Shown here in pieces: positions 39,962-48,703 of a stretch of 64,000 nt of DNA. Positions within the stretch are counted from its first letter, which is position 1; each line of letters starts with the position of its first letter. Under the pieces are notes generated by a model. That model searched no databases, was not told the DNA's origin, and worked only from the letters and a program-made list of their open reading frames with translations. Origin of the DNA: CAVQBC01 sp963848415 (GTDB lineage Bacteria; Actinomycetota; Thermoleophilia; Solirubrobacterales; Solirubrobacteraceae); contig CAWKDN010000001.1 in the NCBI GenBank assembly GCA_963848415.1, forward strand, positions 1,488,001 through 1,552,000, read 5' to 3'. A program made the position numbers and the translations under genes.

Positions 39962-40410
39962 ACGGTCTGCGCGTCGAGCCCGCCCTCGACGCCGGGGGGA
40001 AGCTCGCCGGTGCCGTGGGCGTAGAGCGCGATCTGCTCGACCGTCTTGACCTGCTCGGGATCGCCGCCGTTGCCGGTAGCCCACGCGCCGTTGCGCCACG
40101 TCAGGGTGTCGGGCGCCGCTTCCAGCGCCATGCCCGCCAGCAGCCGCGCCTTGTCGCGGATCTTGGCCGTGGCGCTGGCGATCGCCGCCGGTGTCCCGCC
40201 GGACGGGCTGGTGTTGAAGCCGTGGCCGACGCCGAAGCGGTCCGTGTCGGCGGCGACGACCTTGACGTCCAGCGCGGGCACCCCGAGCTCGCCGGCCACG
40301 AGCTGTGCGTACTCGGTCTCCTTGCCGTCGGAGTCGGTGGTCAGGCTGAGCACCATCTTGCCGGTGGGGTGCACCCGGATGAAGACCGCTCGGTAGGCCT
40401 CGTCAGCCAC
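39949..40410 (-). CDS. Stand-alone fragment of a CoxL/xanthine dehydrogenase-type molybdopterin subunit
   Basis: A 153-residue protein that matches only one region of CoxL, about residues 490-650 of the full-length protein in this window: RVHPTGKMVLSLTTDSDGKE aligns with RVHPSGKAVVSISAQTQGQG, RDKARLLAGMALEAAPDTL with RDKARLIAATMLETRAEDL, and PPGVEGGLDAQTVY with PEGMEGGLDAQVIY. It has a perfect AGGAGGAG site and GTG start and is in the cox operon, overlapping the preceding gene. It lacks the Cys loop and cannot be an enzyme alone. Confidence 0.75.
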   Translation of the reverse strand: MADEAYRAVFIRVHPTGKMVLSLTTDSDGKETEYAQLVAGELGVPALDVKVVAADTDRFGVGHGFNTSPSGGTPAAIASATAKIRDKARLLAGMALEAAPDTLTWRNGAWATGNGGDPEQVKTVEQIALYAHGTGELPPGVEGGLDAQTVYRD

Positions 40411-40591
40411 GCTTGCTCTCCTCCTGGTCGGATTGGGACGCGAGGCGCACGCGCTCCTGGTGGGCGCTCAACGCGTTGTGCGCCTCGGAGTCGCAGAACG
40501 ACGCCGGGGGCCCGCCCAGCTGGTGCGCCGGGACCGCGGGCCGCTCGCAGCCGGGGTAGATGCAGGTCTTGGTCGCGGTCATCGTCACCAT
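40403..40591 (-). CDS. Small Cys/His (zinc-finger-like) protein of the cox operon
   Basis: A protein of 62 (ATG 40591) or 59 (ATG 40582) residues. Possible zinc ligands: CIYPGCERPAVPAHQLGG and ASFCDSEAHNALSAHQER (C-x4-C ... C-x4-H). It overlaps both the VWA gene upstream and the CoxL fragment downstream. I do not know a function; small metal-binding proteins can act as chaperones or adaptors. Confidence 0.65.
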   Translation of the reverse strand: MVTMTATKTCIYPGCERPAVPAHQLGGPPASFCDSEAHNALSAHQERVRLASQSDQEESKRG

Positions 40592-41916
40592 CCGGGGGTC
40601 GTGTTGCCTCGGCTCGGCCGGTTGCCGCTGGGCATCGCGACCGAGCTCCCGGGCACCGGCGTGGCGCTGGCCCACGTCTCCTCGCCCTCCCCCGGGGCCG
40701 CGACGGTCGCGGCGGGCCCGTCGCGCCGGTCCCCCGGCGGCGCCGCGATCGCCTCGGCGACCTCCCGCAGCGCCTCGAGGCTGTGGCCGCTGACCAGCGC
40801 GTCGCAGTGGGGCAGCGCGGCGACCATGCCGCCGGCCTGCACGGAGAAGCCGCCGGCGGCGACGCGGGGATTGACCCAGACGATCTTGTGGGCCAGGCGC
40901 GCGAGGCGCTCCATCTCTCGTCCGACCAACAGCGGGTCGCCGCGCTCCCAGCCGTCGGACAAGATCACCACCACGGCACCGCGGGCCAGGCCGCGGCGCC
41001 CGTGGTGATCGTTGAACGCCTTCAGCGCATCGCCGATCCGGGTCCCGCTCGACCAGTCCGGCGCGGTCGCGGCAGCGCGCTGGATCGCGCGCTCGGGGTG
41101 ACGGGAGGCCAGCGCGCGCGTCAGGCGGGTCAGCCGGGTGGCGAAGGCGAACGCCTCGACCTGCGGGCCGCTGCCGGCGGCCGAGGCCAGGAACTGGAGA
41201 TAGGCACGGGCGTGGGGCTCCATCGAGCCCGAGATGTCGCACAGCAGCACGAGCCGGCGCCGGAGGACGCGTCGCTGCCGGCGCGCGAGCCGGATCGGGT
41301 CGCCCCCGGTCCGCAGGCTGCCGCGCAGGGTGCGCCGCACGTCGACCCGTCGCCCGTGACGCCCCGTGTCGTAGCGCCGCGTGCGTCGCAGCGGGGTCGC
41401 CAGCGCCAAGCGCGACATCAGCCGGTAGAGCTGGGCGAGCTCGTGCGCGTCGAGCGCGTCGAAGCGCTTGCCGGCCAGCCGCTCCTCGTCGCTGGCCAGC
41501 GCGAGCGGAACCTCGACCTCGTCGCCGTCGTCGTCGCCGCCGTCGCGGCCCGCCGGTGACGACGAGACGCCCGCGCCGCTTGTAGGCGAGGGGCTCCCGT
41601 GATCGTGCCGTGCCGCATCGCGGGTCCGCGCGTCCTCCTGGCCGAGCGGCGGCGCGTCCCGGGGCCGGTCAGCGCCGAAGATCGAGAAGAAGACCGCGTC
41701 GAACGCCGTGACCTGCGCGGGGTCGGACACGAACACCGAGCGCGCGGTCCAGTACAGCCGGCGGCGGCTGAGTGGCCGCACCAGCGCGAGCGCCCGGGCG
41801 AAGTCGGCCGGGCGCTCCGGGACCATCGGCAGGCCGCCGTCGTGCAGGCGCCGGCTCACCGCCGCGGCGAGGGCCGGCAGGTCGAGCTCGACCGTCCGCA
41901 GCTCCAACTCAGTCAC
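40585..41916 (-). CDS. coxE: CoxE-type VWA-domain protein
   Basis: A 443-residue protein. The C-terminal half is a von Willebrand A domain with MIDAS motif LLCDISGSMEPHARAYLQF, GTRIGDALKAFNDHH and VVILSDGWERGDP. The N-terminal half is helical with a Ser/Asp-rich linker (about 100-135). With the MoxR-type ATPase it forms the chaperone pair needed for maturing the CuSMoO2 site in CO dehydrogenase. It overlaps the ATPase gene by 8 bp. Confidence 0.9.
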   Translation of the reverse strand: MTELELRTVELDLPALAAAVSRRLHDGGLPMVPERPADFARALALVRPLSRRRLYWTARSVFVSDPAQVTAFDAVFFSIFGADRPRDAPPLGQEDARTRDAARHDHGSPSPTSGAGVSSSPAGRDGGDDDGDEVEVPLALASDEERLAGKRFDALDAHELAQLYRLMSRLALATPLRRTRRYDTGRHGRRVDVRRTLRGSLRTGGDPIRLARRQRRVLRRRLVLLCDISGSMEPHARAYLQFLASAAGSGPQVEAFAFATRLTRLTRALASRHPERAIQRAAATAPDWSSGTRIGDALKAFNDHHGRRGLARGAVVVILSDGWERGDPLLVGREMERLARLAHKIVWVNPRVAAGGFSVQAGGMVAALPHCDALVSGHSLEALREVAEAIAAPPGDRRDGPAATVAAPGEGEETWASATPVPGSSVAMPSGNRPSRGNTTPGW

Positions 41917-42832
41917 CGCTGCGCGCGAGCTGCTCGAGGCCGGCCGCGCGGATCACCTCCTGGTCCTCGTCGTACTTGAGCACCGAACCGAGGGTGCGGT
42001 CCACCGCGGCGGCGTCCAGGCGCTCCACCCCGAGCAGCTCCAGGGCCGCGAGCCAGTCGATCGCCTCCGCGATGCCCGGCGGCTTCTGGACGTCGCTGCC
42101 CCGCATCCGCGAGACCGCTTCGGCGACCTGGACCGCCAGCGTCTGCGAGGCGCCCGGCACCCGGCGACGCACGATCTCCACCTCGCGCTCCGGCGTCGGG
42201 TAGTCGATCCAGTGGTACAGGCAGCGTCGCTTGACCGCGTCGTGCAGGTCGCGGGTGCGATTGGAGGTCAGCACGATGATCGGCGGGTGGGTGGCGACGA
42301 TCGTGCCGAGCTCGGGGATCGTCACGCTGGCCTCCGCCAGCAGCTCGAGCAGGAAGGCCTCGAAGTCGTCGTCGGCGCGGTCGATCTCGTCGATCAGCAG
42401 CACGGCGGGCCGCGGGCCGGGGTGCTCGAGCGCCCGCAGCAGCGGTCGCCGGATGAGGTAGTCCGGGCCGAACAGGTCCTCCTCGCGCAGCGTCGAGCCG
42501 GTGGAGTCGGCCAGCCGGATGCTCAGCAGCTGCCGCGGATAGTTCCACTCGTACAGCGCCTCCGCCGCCTCGATCCCGTCGTAGCACTGCAGGCGGATCA
42601 GCGGCGTGTCGAGCACGGCGGCCAGCGACCGGGCCGCCTCGGTCTTGCCGACGCCCGCCTCGCCCTCGAGCAGCAGCGGCTGGGGCAGGCGCAGGCCGAG
42701 GAACAGCGACGTCGCCAGGCCCTCGTCGACGAGGTAGTCCACGCCCGCCAGGCGCAGGGCCAGCATCTCGACGTCGGGCACGAGCCGGCGGACCTCGCCG
42801 GCCGCTTCGCCGGTGACCTCCCCGGGGCTCAT
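41909..42832 (-). CDS. coxD: MoxR-type AAA+ ATPase CoxD
   Basis: A 307-residue MoxR ATPase: Walker A LLEGEAGVGKTEAARSLAAV, Walker B AVLLIDEIDRADDDFEAFLL, sensor 1 IVLTSNRTRDLHDAVKRRCL. In carboxidotrophs CoxD is required for sulfur and copper insertion into CoxL. It lies between mocA and coxE with coupled start and stop codons. Confidence 0.9.
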   Translation of the reverse strand: MSPGEVTGEAAGEVRRLVPDVEMLALRLAGVDYLVDEGLATSLFLGLRLPQPLLLEGEAGVGKTEAARSLAAVLDTPLIRLQCYDGIEAAEALYEWNYPRQLLSIRLADSTGSTLREEDLFGPDYLIRRPLLRALEHPGPRPAVLLIDEIDRADDDFEAFLLELLAEASVTIPELGTIVATHPPIIVLTSNRTRDLHDAVKRRCLYHWIDYPTPEREVEIVRRRVPGASQTLAVQVAEAVSRMRGSDVQKPPGIAEAIDWLAALELLGVERLDAAAVDRTLGSVLKYDEDQEVIRAAGLEQLARSGD

Positions 42833-43434
42833 GCCGCGGTCATGCCGAGGACCGCGCGGTAGTCCTCAGCGGTGTCGACGTCGAGGGGGATGTGGCCGGC
42901 GACCGGCACCTCCCGCACGTGCTCGGAGCCCTGGTCGAGCAGTCGCCACACACCCTTGTCGCCGTGCAGCGCCGCGAGCTCACCGAACACGCCGCGCGCG
43001 AAGGCCACCGGGTGCCCGCGCCCGTCGGCGTAGCGGCATACGGCCAGCGGCGAGTCCCCGCGCGCGGCCACCAGCGTGGCGACCGTCTCCGCGGTCACGC
43101 CCGGCTGGTCGCCGAGCATCAGCACCAGCAGCTCGCAGCGCGGGTCCACGACGCCGAGCGCGGCGGCGATCGAGGACGAGCAGCCCGCGCCGTAGGCATC
43201 GTTGACGACTACGTCGGTGTCGCTGAGGTCCACCGACGCGCGGACCTCGGCCGCCGCGCCTCCGAGCGCCACGACCAGCTGGTCGAACCGGCAGGCGCGG
43301 GCGACGCCGACGACGTGGCCCAGCAACGTCCCGTCGCGATAGGGAAGCAGCTGCTTGGGGCGTCCGAGGCGCTTTGAGCCGCCGGCGCCGAGCACGAGCC
43401 CGGCGACGAAGGGATCAGTCGCCGACGCTGGCAT
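42829..43434 (-). CDS. mocA: Molybdenum cofactor cytidylyltransferase (MocA-like)
   Basis: A 201-residue nucleotidyltransferase: LVLGAGGSKRLGRPKQLLPY (nucleotide loop), AYGAGCSSSIAAAL, LVLMLGDQPGVTAETVATLV, GRGHPVAFARGVFGEL and DVDTAEDY. It makes molybdopterin cytosine dinucleotide, the cofactor form used by CO dehydrogenase. It starts inside the end of the XdhC-YHS gene (20-bp overlap). Confidence 0.9.
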   Translation of the reverse strand: MPASATDPFVAGLVLGAGGSKRLGRPKQLLPYRDGTLLGHVVGVARACRFDQLVVALGGAAAEVRASVDLSDTDVVVNDAYGAGCSSSIAAALGVVDPRCELLVLMLGDQPGVTAETVATLVAARGDSPLAVCRYADGRGHPVAFARGVFGELAALHGDKGVWRLLDQGSEHVREVPVAGHIPLDVDTAEDYRAVLGMTAA

Positions 43435-44335
43435 GCTCGTGCCGGGCCTCGTACTCGCGCTTGCAGCCCTCGCTACAGAAGTAGACCGCCGAGCCGCCCC
43501 GCTCGATCGAGAGCGTGTCCGCCGAGGCCACGACGGTCATCCCGCAGATCGGGTCGACGGCGACCGCCGGAGGCGCGGGTGCCGCCGCCGCCGGCTGCGC
43601 GCGCCGCACGCTGACGACCTGCGCGAGGATCGCGAGCGCGATCTCGGCCGGGGTGCGCGCGCCGATGTCGAGGCCGGCGGGCACGTCGATGCGCGCGAGC
43701 AGCTCCTCGGGCACCCCGGCGGCCCGGAGCTCGTCGAGCACGCTCGCGCCGCGCTCGGGGCTGGCGACGAGGCCGACGTAGGGGAGGCCCGTCTCCAGGC
43801 CGCGGCGCAGCGCCTGCAGCTCGTCGCGGCCGTGCGCCGCCACGACGAGGGCGAGATCGCCGGCGCCCGGCTCGTGGGCGGCGCCGTCGACGGCGACCGG
43901 GTCCAGCCCGAGCTCGGTCCCGATCCGCCGGACCGCGGCCGCGATCGGCGTCTCGCCCACGACCAGGACGCGTGGGGCGGGAAGCGCGGGCTCCAGGAAG
44001 ACCTCGATCGCTCCGCCCGACAGACAGGGATTCCGGACCGTCACGACGCCGTCCTCGCCCGCCTCCGGCGCGAGCGGGGCGGGATCGGCGTCCGGCAGGA
44101 TCCGCAGCAGCACGGGATCGCCGCTCTGCAGCGCCGTCAGCGCGTACAGGCGGACGCTCTGCCCCGCGCAGACCCCGCCGACGAACCCCTCGATCGTCCC
44201 GTCGCCGAGCACGAGCGCGACGCTGCCCGCCTCCACGCTCGCCGGGCGCTGCACCCGCACCACCGTCGCCGTCACGAACGGGGTGCCGGCCGCCGCGAGC
44301 TCCTGCGCACGCCGCGAGAGCGCGGGGGTGATCAT
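43415..44335 (-). CDS. XdhC/CoxF-family protein with C-terminal YHS domain
   Basis: A 306-residue protein. The N-terminal XdhC-CoxI domain has TVVRVQRPASVEAGSVALVL, GFVGGVCAGQSVRL and the PCLSGGAIEVFLEP motif; the Rossmann domain has VLVVGETPIAAAVRRIG and PYVGLVASPERGA. Residues from about 262 form a YHS metal-binding domain (DPICGMTV, VYFCSEGCKREYEARH). XdhC proteins hand sulfurated molybdenum cofactor to the apoenzyme; the YHS fusion could handle the copper of the Mo-Cu site (inference). Confidence 0.9.
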   Translation of the reverse strand: MITPALSRRAQELAAAGTPFVTATVVRVQRPASVEAGSVALVLGDGTIEGFVGGVCAGQSVRLYALTALQSGDPVLLRILPDADPAPLAPEAGEDGVVTVRNPCLSGGAIEVFLEPALPAPRVLVVGETPIAAAVRRIGTELGLDPVAVDGAAHEPGAGDLALVVAAHGRDELQALRRGLETGLPYVGLVASPERGASVLDELRAAGVPEELLARIDVPAGLDIGARTPAEIALAILAQVVSVRRAQPAAAAPAPPAVAVDPICGMTVVASADTLSIERGGSAVYFCSEGCKREYEARHEHASVGD

Positions 44336-46722
44336 TGCGGCGGCTCGGGGCGCCCCTGCATGGCGGCCCAGACCCGGGCCGGCGTGCAGGGCATGTCGAC
44401 GTGGTCGACGCCGTGGGTCTCGTGCAGCGCGTCGATGACGGCGTTGACGATCGCCGGCGGCGAGCCGACGTTCGGCGACTCGCCGATGCCCTTGGCGCCG
44501 ATCGGGTGGTGCGGGCAGGGGGTGACCGTCTCGCCCAGCTCGAAGTCGGGGCACTCGAGCGCGGTCGGGATGAGGTAGTCCATGAACGACGAGTTCAGGC
44601 AGTTCCCCTCCTCGTCGAAGGAGATCACCTCCATCAGCGCGATGCCGACGCCCTCGGCCAGCCCGCCGTGGATCTGGCCGTCGACGATCATCGGGTTGAT
44701 CCGCACGCCGCAGTCGTCGACCGCGATGAAACGCCGGACCGTCACCTGCGCGGTCTCGGGGTCGATGTCGACGACCGCGATGTATGCCCCGTAGGGGTAG
44801 GTCAGGTTCGGTGGGTCGTAGATCACCTGGGCGTCGAGCCCGCCCTCCATCCCCTCGGGCATCGGCTCGCCGCTGTAGGCCCGCTGCGCGATGTCCTCGA
44901 TCAGCGCGGCCTGCTCGGGATCGCCCTTGACGTACCAGAGCCCCTTCTCCCAGGCGAGGTCCTCGGCGCGCGTCTCGAGCATGGTCGCCGCGATCAGCCG
45001 CGCCTTGTCGCGCACCTTGCGCGAGACGACTGCGACCGCCGCGCCCGACACCGGCGTCGACCGGCTGCCGTAGGTCCCCAGGCCGTAGGGCGACTTGTCG
45101 GTGTCGCCGTGGCGCACCTCGACGTCCTCGGGCGGGATGCCGAGCTCCTCGGCGACGATCTGCGCGAACGTGGTCTCGTGGCCCTGCCCCTGGGTCTGCG
45201 CGCTGATCGAGACGACCGCCTTGCCCGACGGGTGCACGCGCAGGTCGGCGCCGTCGTTCATCGAGAGCCCGAGGATGTCCATGTGCTTGCGCGGTCCGGC
45301 GCCGACGCCCTCGGTGAAGAAGGACACGCCGATGCCCATCAGCTCCCCGCGCGCGCGCTTCTCGGCCTGCTCGCGCCGGAGCTCCTCGTAGCCGGCGATC
45401 TCCATCGCGACGCGCATGGTCCCGGCGTACTCGCCGGAGTCGTACGTCCACCCCGTCGTCGTCTCGTACGGGAACTGCTCGGGGGCGATGAAGCTGCGCA
45501 TCCGCAGGTCGATCGGGTCGGCCTGCATCTCGAGCGCGAGCGCGTCGACCATCCGCTCGACGAGGTAGACGGCCTCGGTGATCCGGAACGAGCACCGGTA
45601 GGCGACGCCGCCGGGCGCCTTGTTCGTGTAGACCGCCTTGACCTTCACGTGGGAGGCCTGCAGGTCGTAGGAGCCGCAGACGATGTGGAAGAACCCGGCC
45701 GGGAACTTGGTCGGCTGGGCGGTCGAGTCGAACGCGCCGTGGTCGGCGATGGCGTCGACCCGCAGGCCGGTGATGCGCCCGTCCTTCGCGCAGATCTCGC
45801 CCTTCATGATGTAGTCGCGGGCGAAGCCCGTGGACATCAGGTTCTCCGAGCGGTTCTCGACCCACTTGACCGGCACGCCGGCCACGATCGAGCCGGCGAT
45901 CGCGCACACGTAGCCGGGGTAGACGGGCACCTTGTTCCCGAAGCCGCCGCCGATGTCCTGGCAGCGGATCCGGATCATGTGCTCGGCGAGCCCGGCGACG
46001 TGCGCGTAGACCGTGCGGTGGGCGTGCGGCGCCTGGTTGCCGTTGTAGATGTCCAGCTGGCCGGTCTCCGGGTTGAAGTCGGCGATGATGCCGCACGTCT
46101 CCAGCGGCGCCGGGTGGCAGCGCGGGTAGATGATGTCGCGGGCCACCACGGTGTCGGCCTCCGCGAAGGCGCGGTCGGTCGCCGCCTCGTCGCCCGCCTC
46201 CCACGTCGGGCTCGCGAGGTTGTCGCGCTGGCCGGCCTTGTCGTCGCGGATCAGCGGCGCGTCGGGCTCGAGCGCCCTGCGGGCGTTGACGACCGCGGGC
46301 AGCGGCTCGTAGTCGACGTCGATCAGCCCGAGCGCGTCGTTGGCCGAGTACTCGTCGGTCGCGATCACGAACGCGACCTCTTGCCCCTGGAAGCGGACCT
46401 TGTCGCCGGCGAGCACGGCCTGGGTGTCGTAGGAGATCGTGGGCATCCACGCCAGCCCGAGCGTCTCGAGGTCCTTGGCGGTGATGACGGCGGCGACGTT
46501 CGGGTGGGCCAGCGCCTCCGACGTGTCGATCGAGACGATGCGCGCGTGCGCGAACGGGCTGCGCAGGACGGCGCCGTAGACCATCCCGGGCAGCTTGATG
46601 TCGTCGAGGTAGGTGCCCTCGCCGCGGATGAAGCGCGGGTCCTCCTTGCGCTTGAGGCGGCCGAAGCCGATCGGACGCTCGGTCGAGGGGCTCGGGAGGT
46701 TCTCGACGACAGCCATGCTCAT
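44332..46722 (-). CDS. coxL: Aerobic CO dehydrogenase large subunit, form I
   Basis: A 796-residue molybdopterin subunit. The form I active-site loop AYRCSFR occupies residues 374-380, with Cys377 corresponding to the Cys that bridges Cu and Mo in the Oligotropha enzyme. Other blocks: GFGRLKRKEDPRFIRGEGTY, QDIGGGFGNK, HPAPLETCG, QTQGQGHETTFAQI, and GAKGIGESPNVGSPPAIVNA near the C-terminus. It oxidises CO to CO2. ATG 46722 has an AGGAGG site; the open frame upstream belongs to coxS shadow. Confidence 0.97.
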   Translation of the reverse strand: MSMAVVENLPSPSTERPIGFGRLKRKEDPRFIRGEGTYLDDIKLPGMVYGAVLRSPFAHARIVSIDTSEALAHPNVAAVITAKDLETLGLAWMPTISYDTQAVLAGDKVRFQGQEVAFVIATDEYSANDALGLIDVDYEPLPAVVNARRALEPDAPLIRDDKAGQRDNLASPTWEAGDEAATDRAFAEADTVVARDIIYPRCHPAPLETCGIIADFNPETGQLDIYNGNQAPHAHRTVYAHVAGLAEHMIRIRCQDIGGGFGNKVPVYPGYVCAIAGSIVAGVPVKWVENRSENLMSTGFARDYIMKGEICAKDGRITGLRVDAIADHGAFDSTAQPTKFPAGFFHIVCGSYDLQASHVKVKAVYTNKAPGGVAYRCSFRITEAVYLVERMVDALALEMQADPIDLRMRSFIAPEQFPYETTTGWTYDSGEYAGTMRVAMEIAGYEELRREQAEKRARGELMGIGVSFFTEGVGAGPRKHMDILGLSMNDGADLRVHPSGKAVVSISAQTQGQGHETTFAQIVAEELGIPPEDVEVRHGDTDKSPYGLGTYGSRSTPVSGAAVAVVSRKVRDKARLIAATMLETRAEDLAWEKGLWYVKGDPEQAALIEDIAQRAYSGEPMPEGMEGGLDAQVIYDPPNLTYPYGAYIAVVDIDPETAQVTVRRFIAVDDCGVRINPMIVDGQIHGGLAEGVGIALMEVISFDEEGNCLNSSFMDYLIPTALECPDFELGETVTPCPHHPIGAKGIGESPNVGSPPAIVNAVIDALHETHGVDHVDMPCTPARVWAAMQGRPEPPQ

Positions 46723-47198
46723 GCCTCCTGGTCGGCCGTGGCTTCGTGCTCGGCCGCCCAGCGAACGGCGCCCACGATGTTCTTGTAGCCGGTGCAGCGA
46801 CAGATCGCGCCCGAGATCGCGGTCCGGATCTCGTGCTCGGTCGGGTCCGGGTTCTCGTCCAGCAGCGCGCGGGCGGTCATCAGCATCCCCGGCGTGCAGA
46901 ACCCGCACTGCAGCGCGTGCAGCTCGTAGAAGCCCTGCTGCACCGGGTCCAGCCGGCCCTCGACCTCGAGCGACTCGACGGTGCGGATCTCGTGGCCCGC
47001 ACACATCGCCGCCAGCACCGTGCACGACTTGATCGGCTTGCCGTCCATCTGCACCACGCAGGCACCGCAGTTCGAGGTGTCGCAGCCCCAGTGCGTGCCG
47101 GTCAGCCGGAGCGTGTCGCGCAGGAAGTGCACCAGCAGCTGACGGGGCTCGGCCTCGCGGGAGACCGGCTCGCCGTTGACCGTCATCGAGATCTCCAC
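46719..47198 (-). CDS. coxS: Aerobic CO dehydrogenase small subunit (2x[2Fe-2S])
   Basis: A 159-residue iron-sulfur protein. Plant-type cluster Cys39, 44, 47, 59 (HWGCDTSNCGACVVQ) and the second cluster Cys98, 101, 133, 135 (QCGFCTPGM, CRCTGYKNIV) are all present. It carries electrons from CoxL to the flavin in CoxM. GTG 47198 has a strong AGGAGG site. Confidence 0.97.
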   Translation of the reverse strand: MEISMTVNGEPVSREAEPRQLLVHFLRDTLRLTGTHWGCDTSNCGACVVQMDGKPIKSCTVLAAMCAGHEIRTVESLEVEGRLDPVQQGFYELHALQCGFCTPGMLMTARALLDENPDPTEHEIRTAISGAICRCTGYKNIVGAVRWAAEHEATADQEA

Positions 47199-47200
47199 GA

Positions 47201-48076
47201 TCAGACCTCCTGGTGCAGCGCGCGGGCCGTCGCGCGGCCCAGCGCGCGCCGGGTCAGCACGCCCGCGAGATGGCGTTTGTAGTCGACCGGGCCGCGGCCG
47301 TCGGCGCTCGGCTCGCAGTCCTCCGCGGCGATCGCGCCGGCCTGCGCGAAGAGCTCCTCCGACGGTGGCTTGCCCCGCAGCAGCTCCTCGGCCCGCGTGA
47401 GGTGGATGGTCATCAGCCCGACCGCGCTCAGCGCGAGGCCGACGTCCGCGATCGCGCCCGCCTCGATCCAGACCGCCGCCGAGGCTGCCGCGATCGCCCA
47501 GTCCCCGGCGCGGCGCTCGACCTTCTCGTGCGCGCTGCCCGCGCCCGCGCGCAGCGGCAGGCGGACCTCGGTCAGCATCTCGCCCTCGCCGACGGCGGTC
47601 TCCCACGGCCCGACGTGGAAGTCCTCCATCGCGACCGTTCGCTCACCACGGGCACCGCGGACGACCACCTGCGCCTTGGCCGCCGAGCAGACGCTCGAGA
47701 GGTCCTCGGCCGCGTCAGCCTGGCAGAGCGAGCCGCCGATCGTGCCCCAGTTGCGCACGACGGGGTCGGCGATCAGCGTCTCGGCGTCGCCGAAGAGCGG
47801 GAAGTGCTGCGCGAGCAGGTCGGACTTCAGGAGGTCGACATGGCGGGTCAGCGCGCCGATCCGTATCTCGTCGCCCTGCTCGCGGATGTAGGCGAGCTCG
47901 CGCAGGTCGTTGATGTCGATCAGGTGCTCGGGGTTGGCCAGGCGCAGCTTCATCATCGGCAGCAGGCTGTGGCCGCCGGCGATGATCCGGGCTTCCGGGC
48001 CGAGCCGTTCGAGCGCCGCGATCGCGCCGTCGACGCTGGTCGCACGCTCGTATTCGAATGGCCCAGGGGTCTGCAA
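47201..48076 (-). CDS. coxM: Aerobic CO dehydrogenase medium subunit (FAD)
   Basis: A 291-residue flavoprotein. FAD-binding motifs IIAGGHSLLPMMKLRLANPE and WGTIGGSLCQADAAEDL are clear. It passes electrons to the quinone pool or another acceptor. The start is a TTG at 48076 with AGAGAGGA upstream. The order coxM-coxS-coxL is standard. Confidence 0.95.
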   Translation of the reverse strand: MQTPGPFEYERATSVDGAIAALERLGPEARIIAGGHSLLPMMKLRLANPEHLIDINDLRELAYIREQGDEIRIGALTRHVDLLKSDLLAQHFPLFGDAETLIADPVVRNWGTIGGSLCQADAAEDLSSVCSAAKAQVVVRGARGERTVAMEDFHVGPWETAVGEGEMLTEVRLPLRAGAGSAHEKVERRAGDWAIAAASAAVWIEAGAIADVGLALSAVGLMTIHLTRAEELLRGKPPSEELFAQAGAIAAEDCEPSADGRGPVDYKRHLAGVLTRRALGRATARALHQEV

Positions 48077-48094
48077 CGGAGATCCTCTCTGTGG

Positions 48095-48703
48095 TCAGGA
48101 ACGCCCGGCGGGCAGGCGCTTGCGAGGGGCTCCGATGTCCTCGCGCTGCTCGTATTGCTCAGGGGCCCCGGCGCCGATGGCCGGCGACCGCGGCAGCTTC
48201 TCCGGGGTCGTGTGACGGACGTCGGGGTAGAGCTCGCGCGCCGCCAGGCTGCCGCCCTCGACGTTGCGCAGGACGGCGCCCTGCGGGCTGAGCGCGGCGA
48301 TCGGCGCCTCGCGGCCGAGCCGCGCGAGCGTGAGCGTGCCCTTCGTGTAGACCTCGCCGATTCGCGGCGCCTCGATCGCGGTGCTCTCGGGGAAGTTGCG
48401 CAAGCCGGCCGCCGCGGCGCCGGGGTACAGCCCGTCGACGAGGCCGACGGCGTCGCTCAGGCCGGCCTTCTTGACCAGCAGGCCCTCGAGCAGGTCGACG
48501 CCCGCGTCGAGCTGTGCGTTGATCGCGGTCACCACGTCGTTGACCGGCGCGCTCTTCTCCACGATCTCCGAGACACCGGCGATGACCTCGTCGAGGCCGG
48601 CGGTGATCTTGCGCAGCGCCACGATCGTCGAGACGAGGTAGAAGACGAGCGCGAGCACGATCAGCAGGACGGCGAGGAGCATGATCACCGCGGGGGCGCT
48701 CAT
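48095..48703 (-). CDS. Single-pass membrane protein with DIGAP tail, cox operon
   Basis: A 202-residue protein of unknown function. A transmembrane helix (residues 4-29, VIMLLAVLLIVLALVFYLVS) is followed by an amphipathic helical region (ALRKITAGLDEVIAGVSEIV; VVTAINAQLDAGVDLLEGLL) and a longer soluble part. The segment VTAINAQ recurs in a neighbour at 48969-49244. It ends EQREDIGAPRKRLPAG; the tail DIGAPxR is shared with the acidic protein at 49921. Located 18 bp upstream of coxM. Confidence 0.75.
   Translation of the reverse strand: MSAPAVIMLLAVLLIVLALVFYLVSTIVALRKITAGLDEVIAGVSEIVEKSAPVNDVVTAINAQLDAGVDLLEGLLVKKAGLSDAVGLVDGLYPGAAAAGLRNFPESTAIEAPRIGEVYTKGTLTLARLGREAPIAALSPQGAVLRNVEGGSLAARELYPDVRHTTPEKLPRSPAIGAGAPEQYEQREDIGAPRKRLPAGRS

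Noticed and set aside
43415..46450. A 1011-residue frame covering coxL and XdhC
   Set aside because: The first two thirds are an out-of-frame shadow of coxL; only the part from ATG 44335 is coding.
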